Below, one piece after another: positions 42,265 through 50,746 of a stretch of 64,000 nt of DNA (the stretch's first letter is position 1; each line of letters opens with the position of its first letter). The translations under genes were made by a program, and so were the position numbers. The notes under the pieces are model-generated. The model did no database searches. It was given only the letters and a program-made list of their open reading frames with translations, and was not told the origin of the DNA. The stretch is from Microbacterium sp. RURRCA19A (GTDB lineage: Bacteria; Actinomycetota; Actinomycetes; Actinomycetales; Microbacteriaceae): positions 1-64,000 of the forward strand of contig NZ_FTNQ01000003.1 in NCBI RefSeq assembly GCF_900156455.1, read 5' to 3'.

Positions 42265-43218
42265 ATGGACATGAACGCGGCCGTCGTCGACACCTACGGA
42301 CCCCCCGAGGTCGTCCGCATCCAGCGGCGCCCCCGCCCGCGGGCCGTGCGGAGCGATGTCGTCGTCGACGTCGCAGCCGCATCCGTCAACAGCGGCGACG
42401 CTCGAATCCGCGGCGCCCGCTTCCCCGCCGGATTCGGCGTCCCCGGTCGGATCGCGCTGGGCCTGCGGGGTCCCCGTCGACCGGTGCTCGGCATCGCGCT
42501 GTCCGGTCGCGTCGTCGAGACCGGCCCCCGCGCGACCGATCTCCGTCCCGGTGACCGCGTATGCGGCATGACGGACATGCGGATGGGCGCGCACGCCGAG
42601 TTCGCCGCCGTCCCCGAGCAGCGATTGGTCCGGATCCCCGACGGGGTGAGCGACGACGAGGCCGCCGCCGTCCTGTTCGGCGGAACCACCGCGCTCTGGT
42701 TCCTCCGCGACCGCGCGCGGCTGCGTCGCGGCGAGCGCGTCCTCGTCATCGGCGGCGCGGGTGCCGTCGGAACGCACGCCGTGCAGATCGCCCGCTCCCT
42801 GGGGGCGGAGGTCACCGCCACCGCGAGCGAGGGCAACCTCCCCCTGCTCTCGCGTCTCGGAGCGCACCACGCGGTGGACCGCGCCTCGACGTCGCTGTCC
42901 GATCTCCCCGGTCCCTATGACGTCGTCTTCGACACTGTCGGCGCCCTGCACCCCGACACCGCCGCGCCCCTGCTCTCTCCGGACGGCCGCGTGATCCTCG
43001 CGGCGGCGACGCTCGCCGAGACGATCACGCCGAGGGCGCGCGTGATCACCGGCACCGCGGGGGCGGGTCGCGAGCTCGTGAGCGACCTGCTCGACGGGAT
43101 CGTCGCGGGCACCCTCACACCCGTGATCGAAGCGGTCCTACCGCTGGAACGGATCGCCGAGGCGTACGCCCGCGTGGACTCCGGTCACAAGACGGGCAGC
43201 ATCCTGGTGTGCCCCTGA
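42265..43218 (+). CDS. NAD(P)-dependent quinone oxidoreductase-like (MDR family)
   Basis: A 317-residue medium-chain dehydrogenase/reductase of the zinc-free quinone reductase type. An N-terminal GroES-like domain (VVDVAAASVNSGDARIRGA) is followed by the Rossmann domain VLVIGGAGAVGTHAVQIARSLGAEV, and the C-terminal PLERIAEAYARVDSGHKTG is characteristic. No zinc ligands are evident. The ATG at 42265 has GAGGAG upstream and sits directly after operator 2, so it may be co-regulated with the divergent XRE operon. The substrate is unknown. Confidence 0.9.
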   Translation: MDMNAAVVDTYGPPEVVRIQRRPRPRAVRSDVVVDVAAASVNSGDARIRGARFPAGFGVPGRIALGLRGPRRPVLGIALSGRVVETGPRATDLRPGDRVCGMTDMRMGAHAEFAAVPEQRLVRIPDGVSDDEAAAVLFGGTTALWFLRDRARLRRGERVLVIGGAGAVGTHAVQIARSLGAEVTATASEGNLPLLSRLGAHHAVDRASTSLSDLPGPYDVVFDTVGALHPDTAAPLLSPDGRVILAAATLAETITPRARVITGTAGAGRELVSDLLDGIVAGTLTPVIEAVLPLERIAEAYARVDSGHKTGSILVCP

Positions 43219-43223
43219 GGCGG

Positions 43224-43598
43224 TCAGACGGGCTCGGTGGCGCCCCGGGCCGCGCGTTCACCGACGATCGCCGCGTGGATCGAGAACCCCAGGATCGCAC
43301 CGATACCGGAGACGATCACGACCACCAGCACCGGTTCTCGCGCCCCGGCGGGCACGATCGTCGCCACCCACGGCAACAGTGCCGTCGCGAGCGCGGCGAT
43401 GCCGGTCCCTCGAAGGTCCGCAGCACCGGCCCGGTGCGCCGCGACCCACGCCGCATCCGACGCGCGCGTCGCGGCGGTCCGGATGCCGACGAGGTCGTTG
43501 CGCGGCAGCGTGCCCGCGGACGCGCGGCGCGCGGTCCAGAAGGACACGGCCGCGACCGCGAGCATCGCGACGGTCACCGTGACGAGGGGTCCGATCAT
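43224..43598 (-). CDS. SdpI family membrane protein
   Basis: A 124-residue protein with three or four helices and the SdpI hallmark GTLPRNDLVGIRTAATRASDAAW (part: RNDLVGIRTAATRASDAAW), followed by AAHRAG. The founding member confers immunity to a Bacillus killing peptide; in actinobacteria the role is unknown. The ATG at 43598 lies 13 bases after the mfd stop, so it is probably read through from mfd. The 3' end is 5 bases from the convergent oxidoreductase gene. Confidence 0.85.
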   Translation of the reverse strand: MIGPLVTVTVAMLAVAAVSFWTARRASAGTLPRNDLVGIRTAATRASDAAWVAAHRAGAADLRGTGIAALATALLPWVATIVPAGAREPVLVVVIVSGIGAILGFSIHAAIVGERAARGATEPV

Positions 43599-43611
43599 GG
43601 CATCCGTCCGC

Positions 43612-46600
43612 TCACGCCGAGGCGGTCTCGGCGGTCTTCTCCACCGGCAGCGGCCACAGGGCATCGAGGAGCTGACGCACCCACGCGATGAGGTTCGCGT
43701 CATCGGCGTCCTGCGGGAGCGGCACGACCATGGCATCCCCGTTCGCGACGAGCTTCGCCTTCGGATACAGCCGCTGCAGACGCACGCGCATCGAGTCCGC
43801 GAGGTGCGCGGGGGCGATGCGGAGGTTCGAGCCCATGGCCACGACGTCCGCGAGACCGGCCTGCGCAGCCCGACGGCGCAGGCGCGCGACCGCGATCAGA
43901 CCCTCGACCTCGGCCGGCGGCTCGCCGTACCGGTCGCGCAGTTCCTCGATCACGAGGTCGATCCCGTCGTCCTTCGCGGTAGCGGATGCCGCGGCCGACA
44001 GCTTCTGGTACGCCTCGAGGCGCAGCCGCTCGCTGTCGATGTACGTCTCGGGCAGGCGCGCGTCGACGGGGAGCTCCAGACGCAGCTCGGTGGGCCCCTC
44101 GGTGTCCTCACCGCGGAAGGTCGCCACGGCCTCGCCGATCATGCGGAGGTACAGATCGAAACCGACGCCCGCGATGTGACCGGCCTGTTCGGCACCCAGC
44201 AGGTTGCCGGCGCCGCGGAGCTCGAGGTCTTTCAGGGCGACCTGCATGCCGCTGCCGAGATCGTTGTTCACCGCGATCGTCTCGAGGCGGTCGGCGGCGG
44301 TCTCGGACAGCGGCTTCATCTCGTCGTACAGGAAGTACGCGTAGGCGCGGTCGCGCCCGCGACCGACCCGCCCGCGGAGCTGGTGCAGCTGGGACAGCCC
44401 GTACTTGTCGGCTCGGTCGATGATGATCGTGTTCGCGTTCGAGATGTCCAGGCCCGTCTCGATGATCGTGGTCGACACGAGCACGTCGGCGCGACGCTCC
44501 CAGAAGTCGTCGACGACCTGCTCGAGCGCGTGCTCGCCCATCTGGCCGTGCGCGACGACGATCCGAGCCTCGGGCACGAGTTCGGCGAGGTGCGCGGCGA
44601 CGCGCTGGATCGACGACACCCGGTTGTGCACGTAGAACACCTGGCCCTCGCGCAGCAGCTCGCGCCGGATGGCCGCGGCGATCTGCTTGTCGTTGCGCGG
44701 ACCCACGTACGACAGGATCGGATGCCGATCCTCCGGCGGGGTCGCCAATGTCGACATCTCGCGGATCCCGGTCACCGCCATCTCGAGCGTGCGAGGGATG
44801 GGCGTGGCGCTCATGGCGAGGATGTCGACGTTGGTCTTGAGCTTCTTCAGCGCGTCCTTGTGCTCGACGCCGAAGCGCTGCTCCTCGTCGATGATCATGA
44901 GCCCGAGATCCTTGAAGATCACCTTCTCGGTGAGGATCCGGTGCGTGCCGATGACCATGTCGACCGTGCCGTCGGTGAGGCCCGCGAGCGTGGCCTTCGC
45001 TTCCTTGTCGCTCTGGAAGCGCGAGAGGGGACGCACGGTCACGGGGAACCCGGCGAAACGCTCCGCGAACGTCTCGAGGTGCTGCTTCACGAGCAGGGTC
45101 GTGGGGACGAGCATGGCGACCTGCTTGCCGTCCTGGATCGCCTTGAAGGCGGCGCGCACGGCGACCTCGGTCTTGCCGAAGCCGACATCGCCCGACAGCA
45201 GCCGGTCCATCGGGATCGGCTTCTCCATGTCGGCCTTGATCTCGTCGATCGTCTGCAGCTGGTCCTGCGTCTCGGCGAACGGGAACGCCTCTTCCAGCTC
45301 GCGCTGCCACGGCGTGTCCGGGCCGAACGCGTAGCCCTTCGCCGCCATGCGCGCGGAGTACAGCTTCACCAGCTCGACGGCGATGTCGCGCACGGCCTTG
45401 CGGGCGCGCCCCTTGGCGGCGGCCCAGTCGCTGCCGCCCATCTTCGACAGCACGGGCGCCTCGCCGCCGACGTACTTCGAGAGCAGGTCCAGCTGATCGG
45501 TGGGCACGAACAGCTTGTCGCCCGGGTAGCCGCGCTTGGAGGGCGCGTACTCGAGGACCAGATACTCCTTCGTGGTCTTCACGGCGTTGCGTCCGCCGCT
45601 CGACACCTCTCGCTGCGTCAGCTCGATGAATTTGCCGATGCCGTGGGTCGCGTGCACCACGACGTCGCCGGGCTTGAGCTGCAGCGGGTCGACGACGTTG
45701 CGTCGGCGGGACGCGAGCTTCTTGGCGCCCCGATTGCCGCCCCCCACGGACCGTCCGTAGAACTCGGTTTCGGTGATGACGGCGAACTTGACCTCGGTCA
45801 GCTCGAACCCGCGCTCCAGCGGAGCGCACACCACGTGCGCCACCCCCGGCTCGGGCGGCGTGTGGACGTCGTCGACGCGGCGCGCCGCGATCCCCCGCTC
45901 GGCCAGGACGTCGCGCGCGCGGTCCACGAGCCCCGGCCCCGACGCCGTGACCACGACTGCCCAGCCGTCCGCGAGCAGGGTCCCGACATGCGCCGTCGCC
46001 CCGTCGACGTTGCCCTGGAACGACGGCACGGGGTCGGCCTTGACACGCTGGGCGGAGTCGTCGGCCGCCACGAGGCCCTCGTCCTCGGCATCCACCGCGC
46101 CCGAGTCGAAGGCGCTCAGCCGCCACCACACACCGCCGCGCCCACTCGCGATCTCGTGCAGGTCGTCGAGGGTCACGAAATCCCCGGCGCCCAGGTCGAC
46201 CGGCATGTCGGCACCCGCCGTCGCGGCGGACCACGCCGCCTCGAGGAACTCGCGGTTGGTGTCGCCCAGGGTCGTCGCGCGCGCGAGGGAGCGCTCGGGA
46301 TCGACGAGGGCGACGGCGCTGCCGCCGGGCAGGTAGTCCACGACCGTGACAAGGTCGTCGACGAGCACCGGGATCAGGGACTCCATGCCCTCGGCCGGGA
46401 TGCCCTCCGCCATCTTCTCGAGCAGCTGACGCAGCCCCGGATAGCCGTCGCGCAACTCGGCGGCGCGCTCGCGCACTTCCGAGGTGAGCAGGAGCTCGCG
46501 GCTCGGGACGAGCGACACCTCGGCCACCTCACCGGGCAGTGAGCGCTGATCGGCGACGGAGAAGGCGCGGATCTGGTCGACCTCGTCGCCGAAGAACTCG

Positions 46601-47199
46601 ACGCGATACGGGTGGTCGGCCACCGGCGGGAACACGTCCAGGATGCCGCCGCGCACGGCGAACTCGCCGCGACGCGAGACCATGTCGACCCGGTGGTACG
46701 CCAGCTCGACCAGGCGGGTGGTGACCGCGTCGAGCTCGCGCCCGCGCCCCCCGACGCGCAGCTGCACAGGTTCGACGTCGCCGAGGCCGGGGGCGAGCGG
46801 CTGCAGCGCGCTGCGGACGGAGGCGGTGACCACGAGCGGAACCGACCCGTCCCACGCCGCGACGCGACGCAGCACGTCCAGCCGTCGACCCACGGTTTCG
46901 GGACTCGGGCTCAGGCGCTCGTGCGGCAAGGTCTCCCACGCGGGGAAGTGCAGCACCTGGGCCCCGGGAAGCACGGCCTCCAGCGCGGGCCCGAGCGATT
47001 CGGCGCGGCGACCCGTCGGCGCGATCACCAGGACCGCCCCCGGCGCCCCCGCACTTCGCCGATGCTCGAGGAGACCGGCGATCACGGGCGCATCCAGCCC
47101 GTCGACGAGGGAGAGAGACAGATCGGCGGATGCCGCGACAGCGGCCTCCCGGTACGACTCAGCCTGCTCGAGGGCGCGAACGATCCCGGGAACTGTCAC
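43612..47199 (-). CDS. mfd: Transcription-repair coupling factor
   Basis: A 1195-residue SF2 translocase that removes stalled RNA polymerase and recruits UvrA. It has the UvrB-like N-terminal module (VLVIAPTGRRAESLG, FPAWETLPHERLSP), the RNA polymerase-interaction domain (LKPGDVVVHATHGIGKF), Walker A GDVGFGKTEVA, DEEQRFG (DExx), the MSATPIPRTLEMA block and the TRG region (HNRVSSIQ, GRVGRGRDRAYAYF). The GTG at 47199 (VTVPGIVRALEQAE) is 7 nt from TAGGAT, so I use it rather than the longer frame from 47301. Confidence 0.97.
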   Translation of the reverse strand: MTVPGIVRALEQAESYREAAVAASADLSLSLVDGLDAPVIAGLLEHRRSAGAPGAVLVIAPTGRRAESLGPALEAVLPGAQVLHFPAWETLPHERLSPSPETVGRRLDVLRRVAAWDGSVPLVVTASVRSALQPLAPGLGDVEPVQLRVGGRGRELDAVTTRLVELAYHRVDMVSRRGEFAVRGGILDVFPPVADHPYRVEFFGDEVDQIRAFSVADQRSLPGEVAEVSLVPSRELLLTSEVRERAAELRDGYPGLRQLLEKMAEGIPAEGMESLIPVLVDDLVTVVDYLPGGSAVALVDPERSLARATTLGDTNREFLEAAWSAATAGADMPVDLGAGDFVTLDDLHEIASGRGGVWWRLSAFDSGAVDAEDEGLVAADDSAQRVKADPVPSFQGNVDGATAHVGTLLADGWAVVVTASGPGLVDRARDVLAERGIAARRVDDVHTPPEPGVAHVVCAPLERGFELTEVKFAVITETEFYGRSVGGGNRGAKKLASRRRNVVDPLQLKPGDVVVHATHGIGKFIELTQREVSSGGRNAVKTTKEYLVLEYAPSKRGYPGDKLFVPTDQLDLLSKYVGGEAPVLSKMGGSDWAAAKGRARKAVRDIAVELVKLYSARMAAKGYAFGPDTPWQRELEEAFPFAETQDQLQTIDEIKADMEKPIPMDRLLSGDVGFGKTEVAVRAAFKAIQDGKQVAMLVPTTLLVKQHLETFAERFAGFPVTVRPLSRFQSDKEAKATLAGLTDGTVDMVIGTHRILTEKVIFKDLGLMIIDEEQRFGVEHKDALKKLKTNVDILAMSATPIPRTLEMAVTGIREMSTLATPPEDRHPILSYVGPRNDKQIAAAIRRELLREGQVFYVHNRVSSIQRVAAHLAELVPEARIVVAHGQMGEHALEQVVDDFWERRADVLVSTTIIETGLDISNANTIIIDRADKYGLSQLHQLRGRVGRGRDRAYAYFLYDEMKPLSETAADRLETIAVNNDLGSGMQVALKDLELRGAGNLLGAEQAGHIAGVGFDLYLRMIGEAVATFRGEDTEGPTELRLELPVDARLPETYIDSERLRLEAYQKLSAAASATAKDDGIDLVIEELRDRYGEPPAEVEGLIAVARLRRRAAQAGLADVVAMGSNLRIAPAHLADSMRVRLQRLYPKAKLVANGDAMVVPLPQDADDANLIAWVRQLLDALWPLPVEKTAETASA

Positions 47200-47206
47200 T
47201 CGACAC

Positions 47207-47212
47207 ATCCTA
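47207..47212 (-). promoter_or_regulatory. -10 element TAGGAT, leaderless mfd promoter
   Basis: TAGGAT is 7 nt from GTG 47199. Confidence 0.55.
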
Positions 47213-47287
47213 CGCGGGGGCACGGACACGCGGCTCGGACCGCGGCCTTCGACGGGGAGCGTCCCGGACCCCGCGGGCACGGAGTCG

Positions 47288-47293
47288 TACAGT
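47288..47293 (+). promoter_or_regulatory. -10 element TACAGT, leaderless promoter
   Basis: TACAGT is 6 nt from ATG 47300 of the small membrane protein gene. Confidence 0.55.
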
Positions 47294-47299
47294 GGGCTC

Positions 47300-47770
47300 A
47301 TGACCTCCGCTGGCGTGCCCGGATTCGCCTCCCCCTACGCCGCACCGCCGGTCGGGACGCTCCTCACGCCTCCCCCCTCGACCCCGCGTCGGCGACCGCT
47401 CGGAGCGTGGGCGCTGGTCCTGGCGATCCTCGCGGGGGTCGTGGCATCCGGGATCGCCGGCTTCGCGTCGTTCCGGATCGCGCGAGGCGCGGGCGCCGAG
47501 TTCATCGCCCGCGGCGGTCAGTCCGTCGACTGGCGTCTCTTCTCGCCCGTGCGGGACTTCGTGCTGCTGGGCGAGGTCGCGTTCTGGTCCGGAACGGCAC
47601 TGGGGATCGCGGCACTCGCCGTCGGGATCGTGGCGACCGTCCGCAACAGGGGCCGCGGTCCCGGCATCGCCGCGATCGTCATCGCGGCACTCGGACCGTT
47701 CCTGTTCGCCGGGCTGGTTCTCGTCGCCCTCGCCGCCGGCGCGGGCGAGCTCGCCGGCGCCGCGGTCTGA
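47300..47770 (+). CDS. Small membrane protein, DUF4190-like
   Basis: A 156-residue protein: Pro-rich N-terminus (ASPYAAPPVGTLLTPPPSTP), then helices ALVLAILAGVVASGIAGFA, EVAFWSGTALGIAALAVGIVA and IAAIVIAALGPFLFAGLVLVAL. The TVRNRGRGPGIAAI hinge is shared with the next gene (AVKNRGRGWGIAAI), so the two are probably paralogues of the actinobacterial DUF4190-type families. The function is unknown. It is divergent from mfd with a leaderless promoter. Confidence 0.75.
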   Translation: MTSAGVPGFASPYAAPPVGTLLTPPPSTPRRRPLGAWALVLAILAGVVASGIAGFASFRIARGAGAEFIARGGQSVDWRLFSPVRDFVLLGEVAFWSGTALGIAALAVGIVATVRNRGRGPGIAAIVIAALGPFLFAGLVLVALAAGAGELAGAAV

Positions 47771-47888
47771 CACGGCCCTAGCGGGTCGGGCCCGGCCGCG
47801 TCCACCCCGAGCGGTGGATCGCCGACCGCTTCGTAAGGTTGTCCGCACGGGGGTTTCCGCACGCCCTCGACGACCCCAGGAGGACACA

Positions 47889-48407
47889 GTGACCAGCACA
47901 CCGCCGCCCCCCGAGCCGCACAACCCCCCGCCGGCCACTCGCGCCGAAGCCGCGCAGGGCGGGTACGCCGCTGCGCCCGCCGGGTACTCCGCGCCGGCCT
48001 CCCCCGCACGCACTCGGGGATCGAACCGGCTGGGCGTCATCGCGTTCGCCGCCTCTCTGCTGGCCGTCGTGATCGGCTCGATCATCGCCGTGTTCGCCGG
48101 CATCCAGAGCGGGAGCCTCGCGCAGTTCGCCGGGGCCATCGACAGCAGCGGCAATGTCGACGCCGGGGCGTTGCCCGCCGCCGCGAACCAGATCGCCCTC
48201 GCGGCCGGCGCCCTGTCCGTCGCCGCGTTCCTGGTCTGGGGAGCGTTCGCCCTCTGGGGCTTCGTCCAGGGCATCATCGCCGCGGTGAAGAACCGGGGAC
48301 GCGGATGGGGCATCGCCGCGATCGTGCTGTCCGTCGTCGGCGGCGGGATCGTGTTCGCCTTCTTCATCGTCGGAGCGGGCATCGGCGCGGCGCCCTACGC
48401 GTCCTGA
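47889..48407 (+). CDS. Small membrane protein, DUF4190-like paralogue
   Basis: A 172-residue protein with a ~45-residue Pro/Ala-rich cytoplasmic start (PPPPEPHNPPPATRAEAAQG), helices LGVIAFAASLLAVVIGSIIAVFAG and FLVWGAFALWGFVQGIIAAV, the hinge AVKNRGRGWGIAAIVLS and a final Gly/Ile-rich helix. GTG 47889 has AGGAGGACACA in front. TAAGGT at 47834 is a possible -10. A strong terminator follows. The function is unknown. Confidence 0.8.
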   Translation: MTSTPPPPEPHNPPPATRAEAAQGGYAAAPAGYSAPASPARTRGSNRLGVIAFAASLLAVVIGSIIAVFAGIQSGSLAQFAGAIDSSGNVDAGALPAAANQIALAAGALSVAAFLVWGAFALWGFVQGIIAAVKNRGRGWGIAAIVLSVVGGGIVFAFFIVGAGIGAAPYAS

Positions 48408-48438
48408 TCGCGTCGCGGATCGACCGCGCGCGCTTCCT

Positions 48439-48474
48439 CGAGAGAGCCTCGGCCGGTCGGCCGGGGCTCTCTCG
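48439..48474 (+). terminator. Hairpin terminator after the DUF4190-like genes
   Basis: CGAGAGAGCCTCGGCCG pairs with CGGCCGGGGCTCTCTCG (17 positions, one G-U type mismatch), 31 bases after the stop. Confidence 0.75.
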
Positions 48475-48632
48475 TCGTCGGTGCGGGGCACCGGAACCGG
48501 CCACCCCTCCTCCACAGGGGGTCGGCCGCCGGGGTTGTCCACATTTTCGCGCGGTCACGCAACGGGAGAACCTCGATCCCTCCTAGCCTCGCCGGGAGCC
48601 GGACCGTCCGGCCGGATCGGACGAGGACTCCC

Positions 48633-48980
48633 ATGCACCAGCCCCCTTCCCCGGGTTCGCCCGTGGCACCCGGCCTCCCGCGCCACGCCGCGCCGATGCC
48701 GGCCGCCGCGCACACCGCCGTGCTCGCGCCATCGCGCCCTACGGCGGCCGCCGAGCCGGATCCCCCCATCGGTCCGTCGCGACTCGTCCCGTTCGTGATG
48801 TTCGGCGGGATCAGCACGGTGCTGCTCGTCATCGCCACAGTCCTGCGCCGGGAAACGACTCCCGCGTGGGCCGACCTGGGCGACTACAGCTGTCTCGGCG
48901 GGTGCCTGAGCGGCGTCGCCGCCGCGATCTTCGGGTGCGTCACCCTCTCCCGCGCCCTGCGGAAGCGCCGGAGGCGGTGA
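48633..48980 (+). CDS. Small membrane protein, unknown function
   Basis: A 115-residue protein: Pro/Ala-rich N-terminus (~50 residues), helix LVPFVMFGGISTVLLVIATVL, short loop with YSCLGGC, helix LSGVAAAIFGCVTLS and a basic end ALRKRRRR. The third Pro-rich small membrane protein in a row, but without the NRGRG hinge of the other two. TAGCCT at 48584 may be the -10; GAGGA precedes the ATG. It is convergent with pth, 12 bases apart. Confidence 0.65.
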   Translation: MHQPPSPGSPVAPGLPRHAAPMPAAAHTAVLAPSRPTAAAEPDPPIGPSRLVPFVMFGGISTVLLVIATVLRRETTPAWADLGDYSCLGGCLSGVAAAIFGCVTLSRALRKRRRR

Positions 48981-48992
48981 CCGCCCGCGGTC

Positions 48993-49574
48993 TCAGCGCG
49001 GGGCGTGGAAACGCTGCTGCGCCGCGACGAGCCCCTCCTCGACCAGCAACTCCACGGCATCGGCTGCGTCCGAGACCAGGATGGGGAGCGTCTCGCGCTC
49101 CTTGGCGCCGAACGGGTCGAGCACCCAGTCCGCCGGATCCTGTCGACCGACGGGACGACCGATGCCCACCCGGACACGCGGGAATTCGGGCGATCCGAGC
49201 GCCTTCGCGACATCGCGCACGCCGTTGTGCCCGCCGTGCCCGCCGCCGGTCTTGAGTTTGATGGTGTCGAACGGGATGTCCAGTTCGTCGTGCACCACGA
49301 CCACCCGCTCGGCATCCACACCATAGAACTTCGCGAGCCCTGACACCGGTCCGCCCGACACGTTCATGAAGCTGTTCGGCTTGGCGAGCACGAGCTTCGC
49401 CGCGCCCGGGCGCAGCCACGTCTCGACCACCCGGGCGTTGGCCTTGTGGGCGCGGAACGCTTCCCGGCGACGACCGGCGAGTTCGTCGACGACCATCTGA
49501 CCGATGTTGTGCCGGGTCGCCTCGTAGCGGGGTCCCGGGTTGCCGAGTCCCACGATCAGCCAGGTGTCCGCCAT
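48993..49574 (-). CDS. pth: Peptidyl-tRNA hydrolase
   Basis: A 193-residue enzyme freeing tRNA from stalled peptidyl-tRNA. Conserved blocks: LIVGLGNPGPRYEATRHNIG with catalytic H22, KPNSFMNVSGGPV with the Asn of the active site, VHDELDIPF with the Asp, and KTGGGHGGHNGVRD. The ATG at 49574 (MADTWLIVGLGN) has GGATGG in front; an ATG 9 bases earlier is an alternative. It follows rplY, the classical rplY-pth order, but a strong terminator stands between them. Confidence 0.96.
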   Translation of the reverse strand: MADTWLIVGLGNPGPRYEATRHNIGQMVVDELAGRRREAFRAHKANARVVETWLRPGAAKLVLAKPNSFMNVSGGPVSGLAKFYGVDAERVVVVHDELDIPFDTIKLKTGGGHGGHNGVRDVAKALGSPEFPRVRVGIGRPVGRQDPADWVLDPFGAKERETLPILVSDAADAVELLVEEGLVAAQQRFHAPR

Positions 49575-49613
49575 GGCATCCATCCTTCCGGGTCCTCGCG
49601 CGGACCGTGACAC

Positions 49614-49648
49614 GAAAAAACGAGGGGGCGTGATGCACGCCCCCTCGT
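49614..49648 (-). terminator. Classical intrinsic terminator between rplY and pth
   Basis: A 13-bp stem (CGAGGGGGCGTG and complement plus an A-T pair) with a 3-nt loop, followed on the minus strand by TTTTTT. It is the most canonical terminator in the window. Confidence 0.9.
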
Positions 49649-49680
49649 CGATAGCGAACCGTTCGGACGGTCCGCCGAAA

Positions 49681-50319
49681 TCAGTTGCCTTCGGCCTCGG
49701 AAGCGGCCTCGGCCTCTTCAGACTGCTCCTCGGCCACCTCGGCGTCGGCCTCGGCGATCTCCTCCTCGGCGGCGAGCGTGTCCGTCGGCACCGAGATGCC
49801 GACGATGAGCGTCTCGGGCTCGGTGACGAGGGTCGCACCGGCGGGCAGGACGAGGTCGGCGGCGGTGATCTGCGTGCCGTCCTCGAGGCCCTCGACCGAG
49901 ACCTCGATGTTCTGCGGGATGTGGGTGGCCTCGACCTCGAGCGACACGGTGGTGTTGTCGAGGTTCGCGATCGTGCCGGAGAACGGCTCGCCCACGACGA
50001 CGACGGGCACGTCGACCGAGACCTTCTCGCCCTTCTTCACGACGATGAGGTCGATGTGCTCGACGATCTGGCGCACCGGGTCCTTCTGCACGTCCTTGAC
50101 CAGGGTCAGCTGGCTCTTGCCGTTGATGTCGAGGTCGAGCAGCGCGTTGGCGCGACGGATGAGCAGCGAGACCTGGTGACCGGGCAGCGCGACGTGCTGC
50201 GGCTCGGTGCCGTGACCGTAGATGACCGCGGGGATCTTGCCGGCGGCGCGCAGACGGCGGGCGAAGCCCTTGCCGAAGTTCTCGCGCAGCTCGGCGACGA
50301 CCTTGTTGTCTTCCGACAT
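49681..50319 (-). CDS. rplY: 50S ribosomal protein bL25 (CTC form)
   Basis: A 212-residue bL25 with the C-terminal general-stress (CTC) beta domain. The N-terminal L25 fold (VVAELRENFGKGFARRLRAAGKIPAVIYGHG in parts) binds 5S rRNA and includes VKDVQKDPVRQIVEHIDLIVV. The CTC domain runs to ILVGISVP-like IVGISVPTD, followed by an acidic Glu/Ala tail of ~40 residues. The ATG at 50319 has GGAGAACATC upstream. It is preceded by an unusually long leader. Confidence 0.95.
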   Translation of the reverse strand: MSEDNKVVAELRENFGKGFARRLRAAGKIPAVIYGHGTEPQHVALPGHQVSLLIRRANALLDLDINGKSQLTLVKDVQKDPVRQIVEHIDLIVVKKGEKVSVDVPVVVVGEPFSGTIANLDNTTVSLEVEATHIPQNIEVSVEGLEDGTQITAADLVLPAGATLVTEPETLIVGISVPTDTLAAEEEIAEADAEVAEEQSEEAEAASEAEGN

Positions 50320-50508
50320 GATGTTCTCCTCGCGGGCTCGGGTCCCGCAGCTTGTGAGCGGACGATGTCCGCGCGTATGTGGTCTGGATTCGACTCGAAC
50401 GCGAGCGCGTGAGGAAAGCCGGGAGCCTTGCAACACTGCGTCGATCACGGATGCCAGGTGCACCCGCCGGGGCGCACGAGGAGACATCCCTCGCCGAAGT
50501 TCCCCGGA
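50320..50508 (-). promoter_or_regulatory. Long 5' leader of rplY
   Basis: From a -10-like TAGACT at 50514-50509 to the ATG there are about 180 transcribed bases with no gene. A structured, possibly autoregulatory ribosomal-protein leader is possible; I could not fold it reliably and saw no named motif. Confidence 0.35.
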
Positions 50509-50514
50509 AGTCTA
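50509..50514 (-). promoter_or_regulatory. -10-like TAGACT for rplY
   Basis: TAGACT on the minus strand, the same hexamer as in front of eno. Confidence 0.35.
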
Positions 50515-50569
50515 CCAGCGACCCGCCCCGCATTTCGACCCGCGCCGCGGAGTGCTGCGGAGCCCCCGA

Positions 50570-50575
50570 TAAGAT
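50570..50575 (+). promoter_or_regulatory. -10 element TAAGAT for the 41-residue membrane protein
   Basis: TAAGAT gives a start near 50582 and a short leader with GGAGGAAC before ATG 50609. Confidence 0.45.
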
Positions 50576-50608
50576 CGCCGGAGGCTTTCACCCGACCGGA
50601 GGAACATC

Positions 50609-50734
50609 ATGGACAGCGGCTTCTTCTCTCACGTCGTGCTCTGGACGATCGGCGCCGTCACCGCCGTCGGCGGCATCGCCGCGATCGGCGCCCTCTTCTC
50701 GATGGGGCGCAACGCGAACTACAAGAAGCACTGA
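50609..50734 (+). CDS. 41-residue single-helix membrane protein
   Basis: ATG 50609 to TGA 50734. A hydrophobic helix (VVLWTIGAVTAVGGIAAIGALF) is followed by a basic end (RNANYKKH). The CCGGAGGAAC ribosome site is 4-6 nt before ATG and a -10 TAAGAT lies upstream, so the gene has all expected parts although very short. Codons are typical of the window. The family is unknown. It lies divergent from rplY and convergent with gntR (12-base gap). Confidence 0.7.
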   Translation: MDSGFFSHVVLWTIGAVTAVGGIAAIGALFSMGRNANYKKH

Positions 50735-50746
50735 CCGCCGGCCGGG

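Noticed and set aside
43237..46542. 1101-codon open frame on the plus strand opposite mfd
   Set aside because: Same explanation; Mfd on the minus strand is complete and conserved.
47200..47301. mfd starting at the far upstream ATG of the open frame
   Set aside because: The extra 34 residues are unconserved and cover the TAGGAT promoter and the divergent gene's start region; GTG 47199 fits leaderless spacing.
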